From positions 58,627,441 through 58,691,440 of the forward strand of contig NC_052508.1 in NCBI RefSeq assembly GCF_014356525.2: 64,000 nucleotides of DNA, in the 5' to 3' direction. Positions within the stretch are counted from its first letter, which is position 1; each line of letters starts with the position of its first letter. This document shows, one piece after another, positions 34,401 through 48,070 of the stretch. The DNA is from Nilaparvata lugens (lineage: Eukaryota; Arthropoda; Insecta; Hemiptera; Delphacidae). The notes under the pieces were generated by a model that saw nothing but the letters and a program-made list of their open reading frames with translations, searched no databases and was not told the origin of the DNA. A program made the position numbers and the translations under genes.

Positions 34401-37400
34401 GCGGTCCGATTTCAATTACGAAAGCAAACTAACTTTGCCTGTTACAACCCAGTCATTAATAATGAGTGCGTTGGTGGAATAGCGGAGAGGATATTTTTGG
34501 TCACTGGAAGAGGAGCAGTGGGTGAGGGGAGGAGTTGATCTTGCTCAGTGATATTCAAGTGCTGTCCGGCTGAAGTTTGCTTGCCATCAGCGGTTGCTCC
34601 AAATACAGATTTTGCCGGCTTTAATCCGTCTGCCTCAGAAAAGCTTCTGGCTAAACCTCGCCGTACATGATTACGCCGCTTGCTGTCCGATTGCTCTGTT
34701 CCTGGCACAATCCCTTTCGCCTCACCTCGCCTCGTCTCACCTCGCCTCGCAAGCGTTGAGCGTGCAGAGCGTACTGGACTCGGCATTCATCCGTATCCCG
34801 ACAAAGCTTTTAGGTCGAGCAATTTACTGATTACAAAGATATACCCGTATTTTCCGACAGATGGCTTCCTCAAATAGGAAACACCCCGCTCTAGAACATG
34901 TGATGGATGGTGTTCCAGACTCTATTCCACGTGAAGTGCATTAAAACTCTGGTAGTTATTTCATAGTTTCACTATTTTGGAATCAATGTTGGGAATTATT
35001 GGGAATAGCACATGAGTAGTAATAATAAAGAAATTTCTCAATCTTCTGTGGAGTTTAGAAAATCTGCTCTTAACGATACGCTATTTGTACCCTCTGTTGT
35101 AGTTATGATTAACCTACAGTCCTATTATTTTTGGAGAAAATATATAGATAGGAAATTATAATTTTTTCCTGTATCTCTTGTGAGCTTCAGACTCGTTTTG
35201 TAATATTATCTCTTAGAAGGAAAATTACACGCGATTCATTTGTACGAAGTAAGTTTTAACTGGATCGGGACAGATAGTGTTTTTACATGAAAATGAATAA
35301 GTTTACATCTTGATTTGATTTTCCAGCTCTCAAGAGCTTGTTAATTCACACTTTGCAAACGGCCTCAGAAAGAATTAACTGGCAGGGGCTGTACAGGCAA
35401 CCGGGTGAACAATATATTGGTCAAGGACCGTGGATCAGATTCTTTGCCTCCTATAGCTACTTTATAAGTAAAGGTACTTCTATAGCAAAATGATACGTAT
35501 AATTATTAAAAGTAAGATAAGTGAATCAATAAATTGAAATTTATAAGTGAGGTTGTTAGGCCTACTCTATAACACATAACTATCCGGTTTTTTCTGAGTT
35601 CAGGAATAAATTAAATTAATGACGAGTGTATCAGGTTTAGATAATGATAAGTGAGGAAAATAATTATTGATTTCTGTTGAGCTCGAAAGTCAACTTGTTT
35701 GAATCATGTCTGATTACGATGAAGATGTTTTCAACGAAAAAAATTGATTCAGGGTTTATTGGAGAAATGTTTACAAATTCTAATTAGATCGTTAAGTGAA
35801 AAGATAAGTGATCGCTTAGTAAACTCGTATTGTACTAAGGCCACTATGACTTGTGTCATATCATTTTCGAAGCCTATTGTTGTATCAATGCGTTCCACCC
35901 CAGAATAAATAAGAGCGGAATTGATTCAATATCGTCGATAAAAAACTACTGTATAAGTAAGTTGGTCTGGCGAAATTGATTCATCTCCCTCAACGAACTC
36001 TTTCGATTCGATCATGAGAATTGGCAAACAGGTCACGTGACAATCCGTCATAGCAGTCTCAAACCATGTCTTGAAATATGAATATCTGGAAAAGCATTCA
36101 CGTATCAGATTTAATATTCGTAAAGCAAGAGCCATCGGAACGCATCATTCTTTTTCCACCTCTCGCTTCATCTTCACGCTATTTCACATACTCTCCTTCT
36201 CCCCATGAATATTCCCTAACACTCTCCCTCTCCAAAAAAATCCATTGCGCCTGTCTTCTTCATTCCCTCATTCCTATCCAATAGAGATTTATGCGATGCA
36301 AATGGCAGTGAGATCTCATTGAAACTCAGCAATACGAGTGAAATACTCGATCAATCAGATCCCCTGCAGAAAGTTTAACTCTTGAAAAATGTGAAATTCT
36401 TATCTGGTCTTGATCATTCTCTTTTCAGTCTACCTTTCCAATGATTGTAGAAAATTCAAGTGTTAATAAAGAAAATGTTATTGATAGGTTGTGAGATTGT
36501 GCTCTGTGCCCTTGGAGGGTTACCTCTCATGATAGAGTGATGATATTAGTATTTATAAGAGCAGTCGTTAAATTCCCTCTTTTGCGAATAAATTCACAAA
36601 AAATTAAGGCCGTCCGGCTCGCAAAATTACTGGGTTCAAACCTCAGCTCTAGCTCAGTGGTAGAAACATGAATTTTATAAATACAAATAATCACCATAAG
36701 GTTCAGTGACCGGTGATTGATAATTCTTACCGCTGCTTCTATGAAGTTCTTGGAGAATAGGCTACCAATAAGGAAAGTAAAAGAATATTTGATGACTGAT
36801 TATCAGTAACCATGCATCACTAGAGAATAATAAGGACCAACTATAGTTGTTTCTAGTTGATTCTTAAAACGCTCGTTGCGAATACAAGTATTCACCAATA
36901 TACCCTTCCGAAATTCCTTAGAACTTACAACGCCAGTTCTTGAAGTTCTCTGGATCCTTATATGATATAACTGGAACCTTATTAATATAATTTCTTAATA
37001 TACTTGTTCTGGTAGATGAGATGAATATCATCAAAGGAGGATAAATATTGAGTGCTCTGAATAAGATTAATATTACTTGATTCAATAATTTTTAGTGCTG
37101 CTAAATATTTGTTGGTATTAAAACAGCTCAAACTGTATATCACGAGATGAGTTAGGATATAATAAAAAATTCTATGAGTTTGTATGCTGACATAAAACAT
37201 AAAATGTATTCCCATAAAAAAAGATGTGCATACAATATTCGATATATCTATAATTCACTTAAATAATCTATTTCTAAAATCTGAATAATTATCACAGGCT
37301 TTGCTAATATTCACAATAGTGAGTTTCAAATTCATAAATATATTATATTTAATACTGATACTTATACTTCCAATTAATACAAAATCTGCAAATAAAAACC

Positions 37401-40400
37401 TGTTCGGTCTATAAGTTTGATATGATATAGTTTGGTCGATTAACAAATTATAATTAATAAATCAATATTCAAACATGAGATCTCAGGGATTTGTATGAAT
37501 TCGGGCCGTGCGTGGAAGTAAGCTTCCTACATATATTAAATAAATTTATAAAATGTTCTTATGAACTATGTGATATTATTCAACACGTGGTGACTTTTTA
37601 TTTAATTCAAGTTAATTTGAATAGCGCTTTTTTATTAATTACCCCACTGAACGTAGAAAAAACGAGCTCGTTCGACTTATCACTCACTGAACTGAAGTTC
37701 TAGATGGTCTCGTGGATTGAATTAATTATTTCCAATAATTAATTAGGTAGGCTCCTTTTCGTCACTGCTGGGCTAACGCATGATCCAGATTTTTATAAGT
37801 TTCTTTCGAATTAAAGCTATTTTTATGGGAATCTTTACAAATTACGAACTCTTTGACAGCACTGAGTTCACAGATAATTGACATTTAATACAAATACTTT
37901 ACATTTAAAAAAGGGTTTGGCTTAATAGTTTTAAAATTTTAAAAAGAGGAAGAAAGAACCCTAAACTCCATGTGCATCCTCTCAGGTCGGGATCTTAAGC
38001 CAGAAGAAGGAGGTTTTTAGAAAAATTTGTCTCTTCCACGAATAATTCTGTAAGCTACTCTCTGATTGGCCTTCATTTAATAGACTCAATAAAATTGGTT
38101 GCCTTGGGAATCAGGGCTTCCTCGGCTTTATAATAGAAAAAATTAAATAAAAAAGAATTTTTATACAAATGTATGGAGTGTTTATCTTAAATTGATTTCA
38201 TAAATAAATCCTAACATGCGATGTTAATACATTTAGTTTTTATATGAGTTTTGTATACTCTTGATTTATCATGCTTTTTTAGATTATAATAAATATTTAT
38301 ACAAAAATAATGGGTGTTCGTATTTCTACACATCGACTTCCTTTAGTATACATAATATATCCTTTATGAGTAAATTTTATATAATTCAACCTGTCATATG
38401 GGTTGATCGAATAATCAGCTGATTCGCTCAGTATTGATTCTAATAATTATCGATTTATCCAAGATCGACTAATTCTTTTCAAATGTAAACAAATAACTCT
38501 AACCTCAATGTTCATGCATTTTATTTTTTATAATCCGCCAATAATAAGTAAGCCGCTTTATAATTTTTTGATCTTACCGATGGGTTCTCATAATTATTAA
38601 ATCACAATTATACATGTTTTCTTATCATTGTTGATAATGCTATTACTCCTAATCGCTAATAATACTTGATTTATCCTTTGACTAGGTCTAACCTTCTTTC
38701 CAATTTTATAGTTCTATTATATTTAATTGGTTCATTTTAAAATATTTGGTGGTATTAATTTACCACGTGACAAGGTCTACAAATTATTACATCTTAGAAA
38801 GTTTCTCATCAACTGGGACTGAAATATAATAGTCTACTACCTTTGCTTGAGGATTTTATTCTGTTTCCCGATAGTTCATCTCTATCTACCCTGAATTATC
38901 GACTGATGGTCTCGGCTAATATTTTCTCCCTGTTTAGAATGAAATTAAGTTTTCTCCACAAATTTACAGGATACATTGCCAAGAGGTACCAAATAAACAT
39001 AGACAAAATTGTGATAAACTCAAGTAAATAATTGTAATTCACTGAGTCAATAGTTTGATAAGACAAGAACTGGTGCCATGTATTTTTGAAATAAACTTTC
39101 TTGACTATCTTTATTTCTATTTTAATTTACTCTTCCTTCCTCTACTATCAGCATTGTTTGCATCAATTGGAACATTGATATAATGAAATTGCAATACAAA
39201 CTAGCCTGAATATGTCAGTTGACAAGAGGAAGGGAACAGTGTCAGTCAAACTGATTCTTGTAAGTATACTTGTAATCCTTACTTGGTGAGTTGGTGGATT
39301 ATACGAAGTGTTTCCAGATGCTTCGGCACATCGGAGAAGCTATTAACAGGGAGTTTAACATTCACTGTCGTAGACTAAAGTGCAAAACACCCTTGGAAAT
39401 TATCCTTGTCGAGAGGATGTGAGTGGCTTTACATTTATCCGTCAAATGTATCCCTGAGGCTTAGCGTGGCATGATTTGCATATTGCAAGCTCACAGGATC
39501 ACCAGACTCCTCGGCGTCTTGTCATCGTCTACGGCCGCATTTGCATTCATCTTCGCAAGATGAGCAACGATCAACTTCGGAAACAAGCCAACTTACAAAA
39601 AATCAACAGTGTTTGCTCAACTTTTACTTGGTGGCATCTCGAACATCCTGTTGTGAATTGTTGCGTTAAAATACGAAGAATGCGGGATCACGAACTTTGA
39701 AAGCAACTACAGCATCAAACTTTTTCAACAACTCTTTTTTATTTTTACTCCTGGAAAACCGTTTTACTTGGTTATTGAAATCTCTAGGATAGATTTATTA
39801 ATTATACAAGTATAAAATGATTGATACATTATAATTTTCAATGACATCATTTACATAACAAATTCCGTTACAAAGTTGAATTACAAATCATTGAATACAC
39901 TACTGTTTGCTTGAGAATATTCTTGTCTGCAAACAGGAGTGAAATACATTCAGCTCAGCTAAAAATGCTTATGAAAAAACTTAAACAAAAATACTTATCT
40001 GGATTAGATAAAATTATATCAATTTATTCCACACACATGCACACACCATCGAGAAATCATAACAATTATAAGATAGTAAAAAATTGAAACAAGTGACTGT
40101 CAACATGAACAATTCGTCCAAGAATGAAAATAGCTCATTAATCTCAACCGGAGAATAATCCATCAACCATAAGTGTAATTTTGATACATTGTCCTCACAT
40201 CGTTCATGTTTGGAATGGATTACTCAAAATTAAAGCTTGGTGATTTTGTTATTGATTTATCGCACGATTTACTTTTAATCGTATTGCCATAGATACAGCT
40301 CATAGAAATAAGCTCACAGCTTTACCGAGTCATTACTCAATTTCATGACTCTCACAATTCAAATTATTGAAAAAAAACAGTTTTGTTTGATTGGAATGGA

Positions 40401-41585
40401 ATTTCATTGAACATCCCACTTTAAAGCTGAAGATGTGAGTTTATATTCATGAAGATCAAATTTCTCACTAAGGTATATCAGACTGTTATAGTGTTCTCAA
40501 TAAATGGGTTAGCGAATGAAAGAGTGAACTGAGTTTTAGAACTATCAACATCCAAAAATCTAGCAATGAGGAGGAAGCAGCTCCATTGAACTCCGTGGAA
40601 TGTGTGTGTGGTTTCTTTGAAAGTTTCACGGAAAGTGGTGATGTGGAAAGCATCTTCCATTAGTTAGCACAGACAACACTGGCAGTAAGTGACTAGTAAA
40701 CTGAGAAGTTGTAATGTGCGGGTTTACTCGCATTGCGAACAACACTCCACTGCGCCATTCGACGTATCAAACCGATTTATCACTGTAATTGCCATCCCAG
40801 GCAACACGAAACGATCTGTGGATAGCAGTAATCACAATTAATGGCCACCGAATTCTCGTGCCCTTGTTTATAATGATAATGTATTTTATGCAAACATTTA
40901 CTAAAATTTCTATGTGCATCCATAGTAAGAGTATTCCATGTAAGAGTATGACTCGTATGAGATATGATTCAAGTTTATTAGCAGACAAATGATATGAATT
41001 TTTGAATAAATTGACACAGAAATAATGTTGGGTGGGTAAAGTTAGTGTTGTTACCACTTATATGTAGGTAGTAAACTTGAAACCAAACAATGAAACATAC
41101 TTCCTTGTCTTATCCTTGAAGGAGGGAGGTGACTACTACAATTGATTCCATCAATTTTTCTGACAACGATGGTAATATTATTTGTTTTCTCCAAAGAGCT
41201 TGCTTTGCTTAGGAATCTGGAGCTCGTACCTTGAGTGTTATATCCTGGGTACTGGGTTTGATTCCCTGAAATTTTTAGGAATCTTGGAAATTTCTGTGAT
41301 GTCATCTACCATATCGGCCTTGCATAAAACAATTCATTGATTTTGTAGCAGACAAAATATTTTAAATCTTACTAGATTTTAATCTAAGACTAGATTATTT
41401 CAAATCTTAAAATGCATCACATATATATAGCAATCAATAAAATCACATATATTTTCATAAATTCAAAATTCAATACATTATTAGATTCATAGAGAATTTA
41501 GGACGATTGAACCAATAAATGCTATATATTATAATCAATATGCTATTTGGGTAGTTGAGAAGTTGATATTGTGGTAATTATTCAT
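31498..41585. other. Ten kilobases without a supported gene
   Basis: I could not support any gene here. GC-richer parts occur at 32200-32530 (AATAAAAGG TATA-like word at 32366 and a donor-like TTCAG|GTGAGA at 32487), 34560-34830 (CTCGCCTCAC repeats) and 39300-39720. All have stops in each frame or lack splice context. A short TC run lies near 34312. A tRNA-like B box (GGGTTCAAACCTC near 36632) stands without a correctly placed A box. Confidence 0.35.
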
Positions 41586-41753
41586 ATTGAATGAAAAAGA
41601 CTAAGAAATTGTCAAAAACCACAGATTTATTGATAGGCCTACTTAGAAACTGAGTTTATCAGAGATTGACAATACTGTAATAGCCGAAACCGGTTTTTCT
41701 AAGTATCAATAAATCTGTGGTTTTTGACAATTTATCAGTCTTTTTCATTCAAT
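41586..41753. repeat. Foldback element, family A, copy 2
   Basis: A 168-bp inverted repeat with the same words as 3888-4188: ATTGAATGAAAAAGACT at the outside, AAAAACCACAGATTTATTGA, and AGCCGAAACCGG. It is shorter than copy 1, with the outermost arm sections and the spacer reduced, so the family has variable termini. Confidence 0.9.
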
Positions 41754-42723
41754 AATCAATATGCTATCGAATATGATAACACTTCTCACTCATGTCCTAA
41801 CATCGACAACAGAGATAGTAGCTAGAAGGGAAATCGATAACAGCTATTTCTCAAAAATATTAGTGCTCGGACAAATATTGTTGTGTACTGTGTAGTGGCA
41901 TAAATAAATATTGTCTTTGATATCCATGTTGGCATACTCACATGAAGTTTATTTATATTGTCTATGGTAGTAACGTTCATCGTTTTTCCTCCCAGATATT
42001 TTCTCGTCGACATTATTTTCATTTACAGTAGTCTTCAGGGGATGCTAATTCGAATCTTCGTTAACCAATTATGAATTGAATTCCAATCCAATCTGATCTA
42101 ATAGTTTGATAATACTCTAATATATGAAACGTAGCTGTAATATTTATCCACATTCAACTAGTGATTCCGATGACTTTAGCAATAATATTAATAACAATAA
42201 TTGTAATGGAATTGTAATAATAAGTTGATTGAAAAACCAATTCTCAATGTGTTAACACTTGTACTAGAACGGAATACCCCGTGAAGAATGAAACAATGCT
42301 GGAATAATAAGATAGGCGACATAAGATCAACGAAAGATTCAAATTAAATGGGAAGTTTCAAGTCTTTAAATTTAAATATTAAATTGCATCATTAAGATAG
42401 ATTATCTACATACGAACTTCGCATTCAAGAACCAGTAAAGTTGTGACTTGTTCGCTCAGAATAGTATGTTATTCTATAAAGGGATGATCCTCTCTCCAAA
42501 AATCATCACCAGTCATATATAATTGAAGCATTCGTTGTTTGTCAATCCCATCAAAATACATGTATCTTCGAAATCGGCAATTTGGTCATTTGGTGGGAAT
42601 TAGCGATGCCATTGAGGGCTTACCCTTGTAAGTTTGATGCATTTGAGCTAGGTGGATTGGTCGAAAGACATGGATATCTTAGAATAAAAATTGAAACGAG
42701 AGATACTTTTCTGATGGATACAC
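41754..42723. other. Gene-free stretch
   Basis: AT-rich; no supported exon or repeat. Confidence 0.4.
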
Positions 42724-42731
42724 TATAAATA
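42724..42731 (+). promoter_or_regulatory. TATA-like box
   Basis: TATAAATA, 18 bases before the ATG of the ORF at 42749. This is close for a TATA box, since transcription would start near or just after that ATG, and it is easily a chance match in this AT-rich DNA. Confidence 0.2.
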
Positions 42732-42748
42732 AACCAGAGTCAGACAAG

Positions 42749-43219
42749 ATGGGGATAGTTAAAATTCATAACATAATGAGAAGACAAGTATATTATGCTG
42801 CAGAAAGTACCAGAGGAAACAGTTCATCATTGATGATGATCATGAACCAAGAGCTCATTTTGCGCCATAGAAATGAATTACATGCTACAAACAATAAACG
42901 ACAACACTGGGTGTGCACAGTTTTAGCCCATTGTATTACTCCGGCGCTAAATAGCTTTCTGTGTAACCAGTATGTAAGCCGTGTTTCACTGTGTTGCAGA
43001 GTAGAACTGGGCCACTACATGATTTTCTCCACTAAACTGGAACAAAAATACGGCATGCAATTGATCTCAACTACTACTAATACTACAGCAGTCGTACACT
43101 GCAGCTTATTTGGGATAGCTCTGTTGGGTTTTTGCATTCTACGCGCTTTGTTTGTTTGCTACAATAAAAAAGTAACGGGGAAGATGCAAATTACAAAACC
43201 GTTTTTTCAGATTCGCTAG
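42749..43219 (+). CDS. Orphan single-exon ORF, 156 codons
   Basis: The longest uninterrupted frame in the window. It starts at CAAGATGG, a fair Kozak context, and ends TAG. The product is basic, with a polar N-terminal half and seven cysteines. One clear hydrophobic segment lies near residues 112-137 (VVHCSLFGIALLGFCILRAL), followed by YNKKVTGK, as in a single-pass membrane protein. AATAAA lies 34 bases after the stop. I recognise no family. Many single-exon ORFs of this size arise by chance in 64 kb, so it may be spurious. If the TATA box sets the transcript start, translation could begin at Met10. Confidence 0.25.
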   Translation: MGIVKIHNIMRRQVYYAAESTRGNSSSLMMIMNQELILRHRNELHATNNKRQHWVCTVLAHCITPALNSFLCNQYVSRVSLCCRVELGHYMIFSTKLEQKYGMQLISTTTNTTAVVHCSLFGIALLGFCILRALFVCYNKKVTGKMQITKPFFQIR

Positions 43220-43252
43220 CCAGAGCAATCTATTCAATTATCTTCGGCACAG

Positions 43253-43258
43253 AATAAA
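43253..43258 (+). other. PolyA-signal hexamer after the orphan ORF
   Basis: AATAAA 34 bases beyond the TAG of the 156-codon ORF. Suggestive only by position. Confidence 0.2.
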
Positions 43259-45555
43259 TCATTCCACCTATGGGAGTGGAGCGGGTAGACAATACTAATG
43301 TTCCATGATACAGTCCGATGCTAAATCAAAATGCTCCACCAAACCTCCGTAGCAATACTGTATCCTACACTTGGACTCGAATCGGAATTCAGTGTCCGAT
43401 AGAATATTCCACTCCCAGAGACGAGATTTCCTTTTACTGTAATGCATCAACGTTTATATGCTGATAAGCTTGGATGGTTTTGAATATTTTTCTTTGAATA
43501 TCTTCCACTTTTTGTTAAAACATCTCTCTGAATTCTGATTTTTCCAAGTATAAACTAGAACTCATTCTCTGAATCCTATATTTAGATTTTTGCCCACAGT
43601 TGACTCTACTCACTCCTTAAAATTAAAAAACCAATAATCAGTTTTTTTAACGAGATTTTAGTTTGAATACTAAAACAGTCTGAGAACGTTCCGAAAGAGT
43701 AAGGTCGTATTTGAATCCATCTACTGGAAAACTTGAGGACTCAATTATTCCATTACCATTTTTTATCAGTTGAATATAACTTCAGGAGATTTCAAAGATG
43801 AGGTATCGATAGTAAAATTACTTTCTTCTGTCATCTTTATCTATACTGGAATAATCAATAATTTAATTTTTTTGATGAGTATAGAAAGATTTTATCTGAT
43901 ATTCATCCTTGCGAGTGGCTTTGCTCCATGCTGTTTAGAAATGATCTCAGGGTAGATATGTGGATTGTTTGTGAATAATAGATGTGATCCAAAGATGGCA
44001 CAAATTGTCATGGATAACAGAAATATGAACAATATGAAATGGAAAGAAGGAATTTAAGATACTTCTGGAGAAGGATAAAAATTCCATTAGATATACATTA
44101 TAAACTATATTAAATAATATAGATCTCAACTTGAAACATGAAATTGGAGTGATATTATACAACATCATTAATAAGCTGGTTTGAGAGTATGAAAAAAATG
44201 CTTTTCTGTAATTGAAAACCCAGTATAGTCAGTATATTCATAGAGAAAAGATAGCAAAAGCAGTTATTATGCTATATTTTTACAGTCCACTACAAAGATC
44301 CAATGTGAACAACTATATAGAGTACCTTTTGTTGTAGGCTTTGAAATGAAGGAGGCCTCACGTAACAAAGATTCATGCGTGGAAGTCTCTTGACATGGCT
44401 AATTCTCGAGCATCAGTATCATGTGGCATCTGACAATGATGGGAATGCAGAGTCCATGAAGGAGATGCCATAAGGGGCTTGGCTAGATCAGTGCCAAATC
44501 CAGGCCGGGTTTGGCCGTTACCCAAAACGCGTCTTGAATATTTCGTGCGTGCTTAACGTACTTTTGTTGAGGAGCAGCTCGAGAATCAAAATGGGAAGAC
44601 GATATCTTGAGTACGCCACTAATGGTCGATATCGTCTTGTCAAGCCGGTGACTACGCCTGTCTACGATGTTTAGCATGTTTAGCTCTCCAGCTAAGAACC
44701 ATCTACGCCATACCACCACGCTACATCTTGCCTCCAACGATGTCGGATAAAGCATGTAAGCAAGTCAGATGTAATGTGACTACACTGAACTTGTTGGAGT
44801 AATAGAGCACATCTTGTTCCAACATACGTTAATAAAGCATACTGGATACATTATATTTGACAATTTACATTTATGTAAAGTGCATTTATAAAGTCAAGAG
44901 TATCAGTTAAAATAAATTGCTGTGTATAGTTCCCAAAAAATAGGTGGTTGGACTTGAACAGATTCGGGATTGAATTGTGAAATAAATTGTGAATTGAATG
45001 AATGGTGCTCTCATTATATTCGTGAGGTCAATGAACAATCATTTCGAACAACAAACAATATTGAATTATATTTTATATAGCATAGGTAACACATGCAATT
45101 CATTAGTTCCTTGACAAATACTTGTACCCCCTGGATGATAAATATCAAATATAATGAAAAGTATGGAAGCACTTTAAAGCCATGAGTGATAGAGCTTCAC
45201 ATAAAAACCAATTGACCACTTCCTTATATTTTTTTACTCTTGCTAATGCTTTCTAGAAGCACGGCTCCCAGTATTACACATTCATGCAGGGCGCTGGCTT
45301 TAAGGACACTTACAACGAGAAATAATTAAAGAGGGTTGTAAATTGCCTAGGGCACGTCCTTCATCAAGTTGCTAATGCCAACTGGAGCGAATGTGGAACG
45401 AAGCACGTAGGCCAGTCATATTTCAGTTCCATATCTCATTTTTACCTGCTTCAAAGCGCCATACTTACTGGTTAGAGCACTGGTACTCACAGATGCGGCA
45501 TCTGAATAGCTGATTATCTTGGAAATTCATATCATCCGCGATAAAAAAAATCCAA
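43259..45555. other. Gene-free stretch with a GC-richer block
   Basis: The block at 44340-44760 is less AT-rich, and its minus strand is open for 90 codons, but I recognise no protein or transposon domain. Otherwise nothing was seen. Confidence 0.35.
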
Positions 45556-45690
45556 TATTTATTTATTTAATCATTCAGAATTAAACAACTTACAGAAAAG
45601 TACCACAGGCTTATAAGCCCGAAACGGTTCCAATTCTAATTTATACAACAGTCCAAATGTAGCTAGGTTATGTGTCACTTAAGATTCATC
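45556..45690 (-). repeat. Dispersed tail-like repeat G, copy 1 (inverted, diverged)
   Basis: Shares with the reverse complement of 47926-48070 a TTATTTATTTA start, an AGGCTT-AAGCCC hairpin followed by AAAC and GTTCC, and GTCCAAA with TAGGTTATGTGT. Diverged but colinear. Confidence 0.65.
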
Positions 45691-47925
45691 AATTACACAA
45701 AAATCATTCTTAAATTAAAATAATACTTATAAATTAAATTGAATCAATCATAATCAATTAGAAAATTCCAAACTATAGTGAAGAATGAGGAAAATTTCAA
45801 TCGACTGGATCAATAGCAGAATTAAAATTACATGAGCTCACTTCGTTAGCACCTCTTAAATCATCACTATTCAAATCTAAGAATTTCCAGAGAAATAGTA
45901 GAATACTATAGAAGAAATAGTCTCTTATATGAGCTAATAATTATGACGGTCATCATAATTTGTTCCATAAATAGAAATCCAAAGCCATTCCATTTTTTAC
46001 TGGAGATGTATCAATTTTACCCTATTCGCAAAAATGAACTTCCTCAACACGCTTCTTTAGAACATGAACGAGCAGGGAGGATATTTTTTGTTTGTGTTCA
46101 AACGACTCTCTCTCACACATAGGCAAGTTTCCTAGTCAAGAGTACGAAAATATCATATGCTTGTTTTTCTGTTTAGCTGAATTTCAGTTATTGATTTGAA
46201 TTCCAAACCATGCTTCTAGGTTTTATACACTACAATCATGCTCTCATAATGTAATTATACTTCAATAAATATTGTAGAGTTCGGGATCAATTAAGGTCGA
46301 ATTCGACTGAGAGACGATCTGGAAATTGAACAGTACTCGCTTTTGAAAGAGAATTCAATCAACACGGTGTAAGTGAAATTTAAAGGAAAAATGAGATGCT
46401 AAGAGAAATTGAACTTTTTAATTGAATGTAACTTGCTCTTCAATAGCAGTTGGGAATATTGATTGAATGAAAACCACAAAAAAAGGTTCAGAGAACTTTT
46501 TACACAAGAATTTGAGTCTTTTTACGATGAACACTTGCCTTTTAGCATCGTTATGAAAATGAAGAGAACCATCATGAATTAAAATGAGCCTCTCATCAAG
46601 GTGAACAGTCATTTAGTGCTCAATAATAAACTCAGCATTCTTTAATCGCTTTCCAGTGGGATATAATAAGCCGCTATCAAAACCAGACGAGACTTTTCAA
46701 CACTAGGCTGTTAATTAGATTTTCTTTTGGGAGTCGTTTGGCCAGACAACGTAAAATCTACAGCTGATGAAAGCATCTCTTCGGCTGCTGAATTTCAAAG
46801 CAGACCAGAACCAAAACTGCCTGTGAGCTCAGTAAAGCCGTTGAATGTGTATGTGAATTCTGTACTACAACGGTAAAATCTAATGGCTGCGCCCAGGACT
46901 TACATTAAAACTACCGCCGTCACAGCTCCCTGTAGTCTCTGGACTCTTTAAAACACATCTCACTCGCTCTCTGACTCTCTTTTCATCTTCAAACCTATCT
47001 CTTTCTCTTTCCTTCCTATATTCTCTCATAACTATAACCTCACTCGGGATTATTCTCTACAGAGTAGACTGTTTTGTTTTTGAACTTTGAAAGCATGTGC
47101 ACGCAGAGTGAATATTTAAAATCCATGAATATAGAAACGACATCAACACTCTGTGACTGTTGTGGTTTAACCGTTTCGGAAACCTCAGTCAATTATGAAT
47201 CCTGTGATTCTTGGATGGTTTACCATCGATAGCAGTGGACCCTATGACGAATTCTATGAAACAACGTGGTTACCTCAAAATTGTCGGGATCAATACATGA
47301 TTGGAAAGATAATTAATGGTGTTGAATTTTCCCCCAATTTTGATTACTCAAATGGAGTGCTGAAAAGGTCCTAAATGTTGAAGTCTGTGAATGTGAGAGG
47401 AGAGTGGGCTACACTGACATGTGGAGTGGAATGCTACACAAGCTTTGAGAAGTCTTAATAGCTCCTTTAAAAGGTAGTCGGAAACTCTCTTCCTTGCCCA
47501 GTAATTAGCGAGTTGCCTCTCATCCAATAGCGTTCTGTTTGATCCCTTCCTGTGACGTCACACTGTAGTACGACTTTGGACACTAGAACCTGCATCTATA
47601 TGATCTATTTGCACCACCAATTCGAGTCCCGTATCTATTTATTCAGGTAACATGCAATTGCGTACACGATATACATGTATATTTGTTGATTCACGTGTGG
47701 ATTGAGTCGTTTGGTTCATTTATAGTTGATGTCCTAATCATAGAATTCTCCTCCTTTGGATCATTTGAAATTATGGGAAATATCATTGCCAAGAAATCTA
47801 GGTCAATTACATTAACTACTATTAATAGTCACGGAGAACATTCAAGATACACAAAAGATCGTTATAAAGTATTGAATCTCATGAAGCTGTTCCTTTCTGG
47901 AAAGTCGTTGTGTCGTTTTTGAGTC
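45691..47925. other. Gene-free stretch
   Basis: No supported exon. A GC-richer part at 46700-46960 and a CTCT-rich part near 46940-47030 have no coding signal. Confidence 0.4.
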
Positions 47926-48070
47926 AAACATAACCTATTTTTGGACAATTTCTATCTCAATCAGGAAAAGGAACAGTTTTGGGCTTTAAGCCTGTTGTTC
48001 CTTTCCCAATCATTCATAGTTGGTAATGATATTGTATCTATCGATGTTTATTAATAAATAAATGAATAAA
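47926..48070 (+). repeat. Dispersed tail-like repeat G, copy 2
   Basis: Begins AAACATAACCTATTTTTGGA, contains GGGCTTTAAGCCTG and GTTCCTTTCCCAATCATTCA, and ends in (AAAT)n-like AATAAATAAATGAATAAA. The simple-repeat tail suggests the 3' end of a non-LTR retroelement or SINE. Copy 3 is at 63552. Confidence 0.85.

Noticed and set aside
34442..34877. 114-codon minus ORF and two plus ORFs
   Set aside because: They overlap CTCGCCTCAC-type simple repeats; Arg/Glu-rich low complexity with no family.
36620..36670. tRNA-like words (GGGTTCAAACC and TAGCTCAGTGG)
   Set aside because: The B-box-like word precedes the A-box-like word on the same strand, so neither a tRNA gene nor an intact SINE head fits.
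41230..41275. B-box-like GGGTTTGATTCCC
   Set aside because: No A box at the proper distance, no cloverleaf and no target-site duplication.
44483..44755. 90-codon minus-strand ORF in a GC-richer block
   Set aside because: Looked like a possible transposon relic, but no catalytic motif or terminal repeat could be identified.
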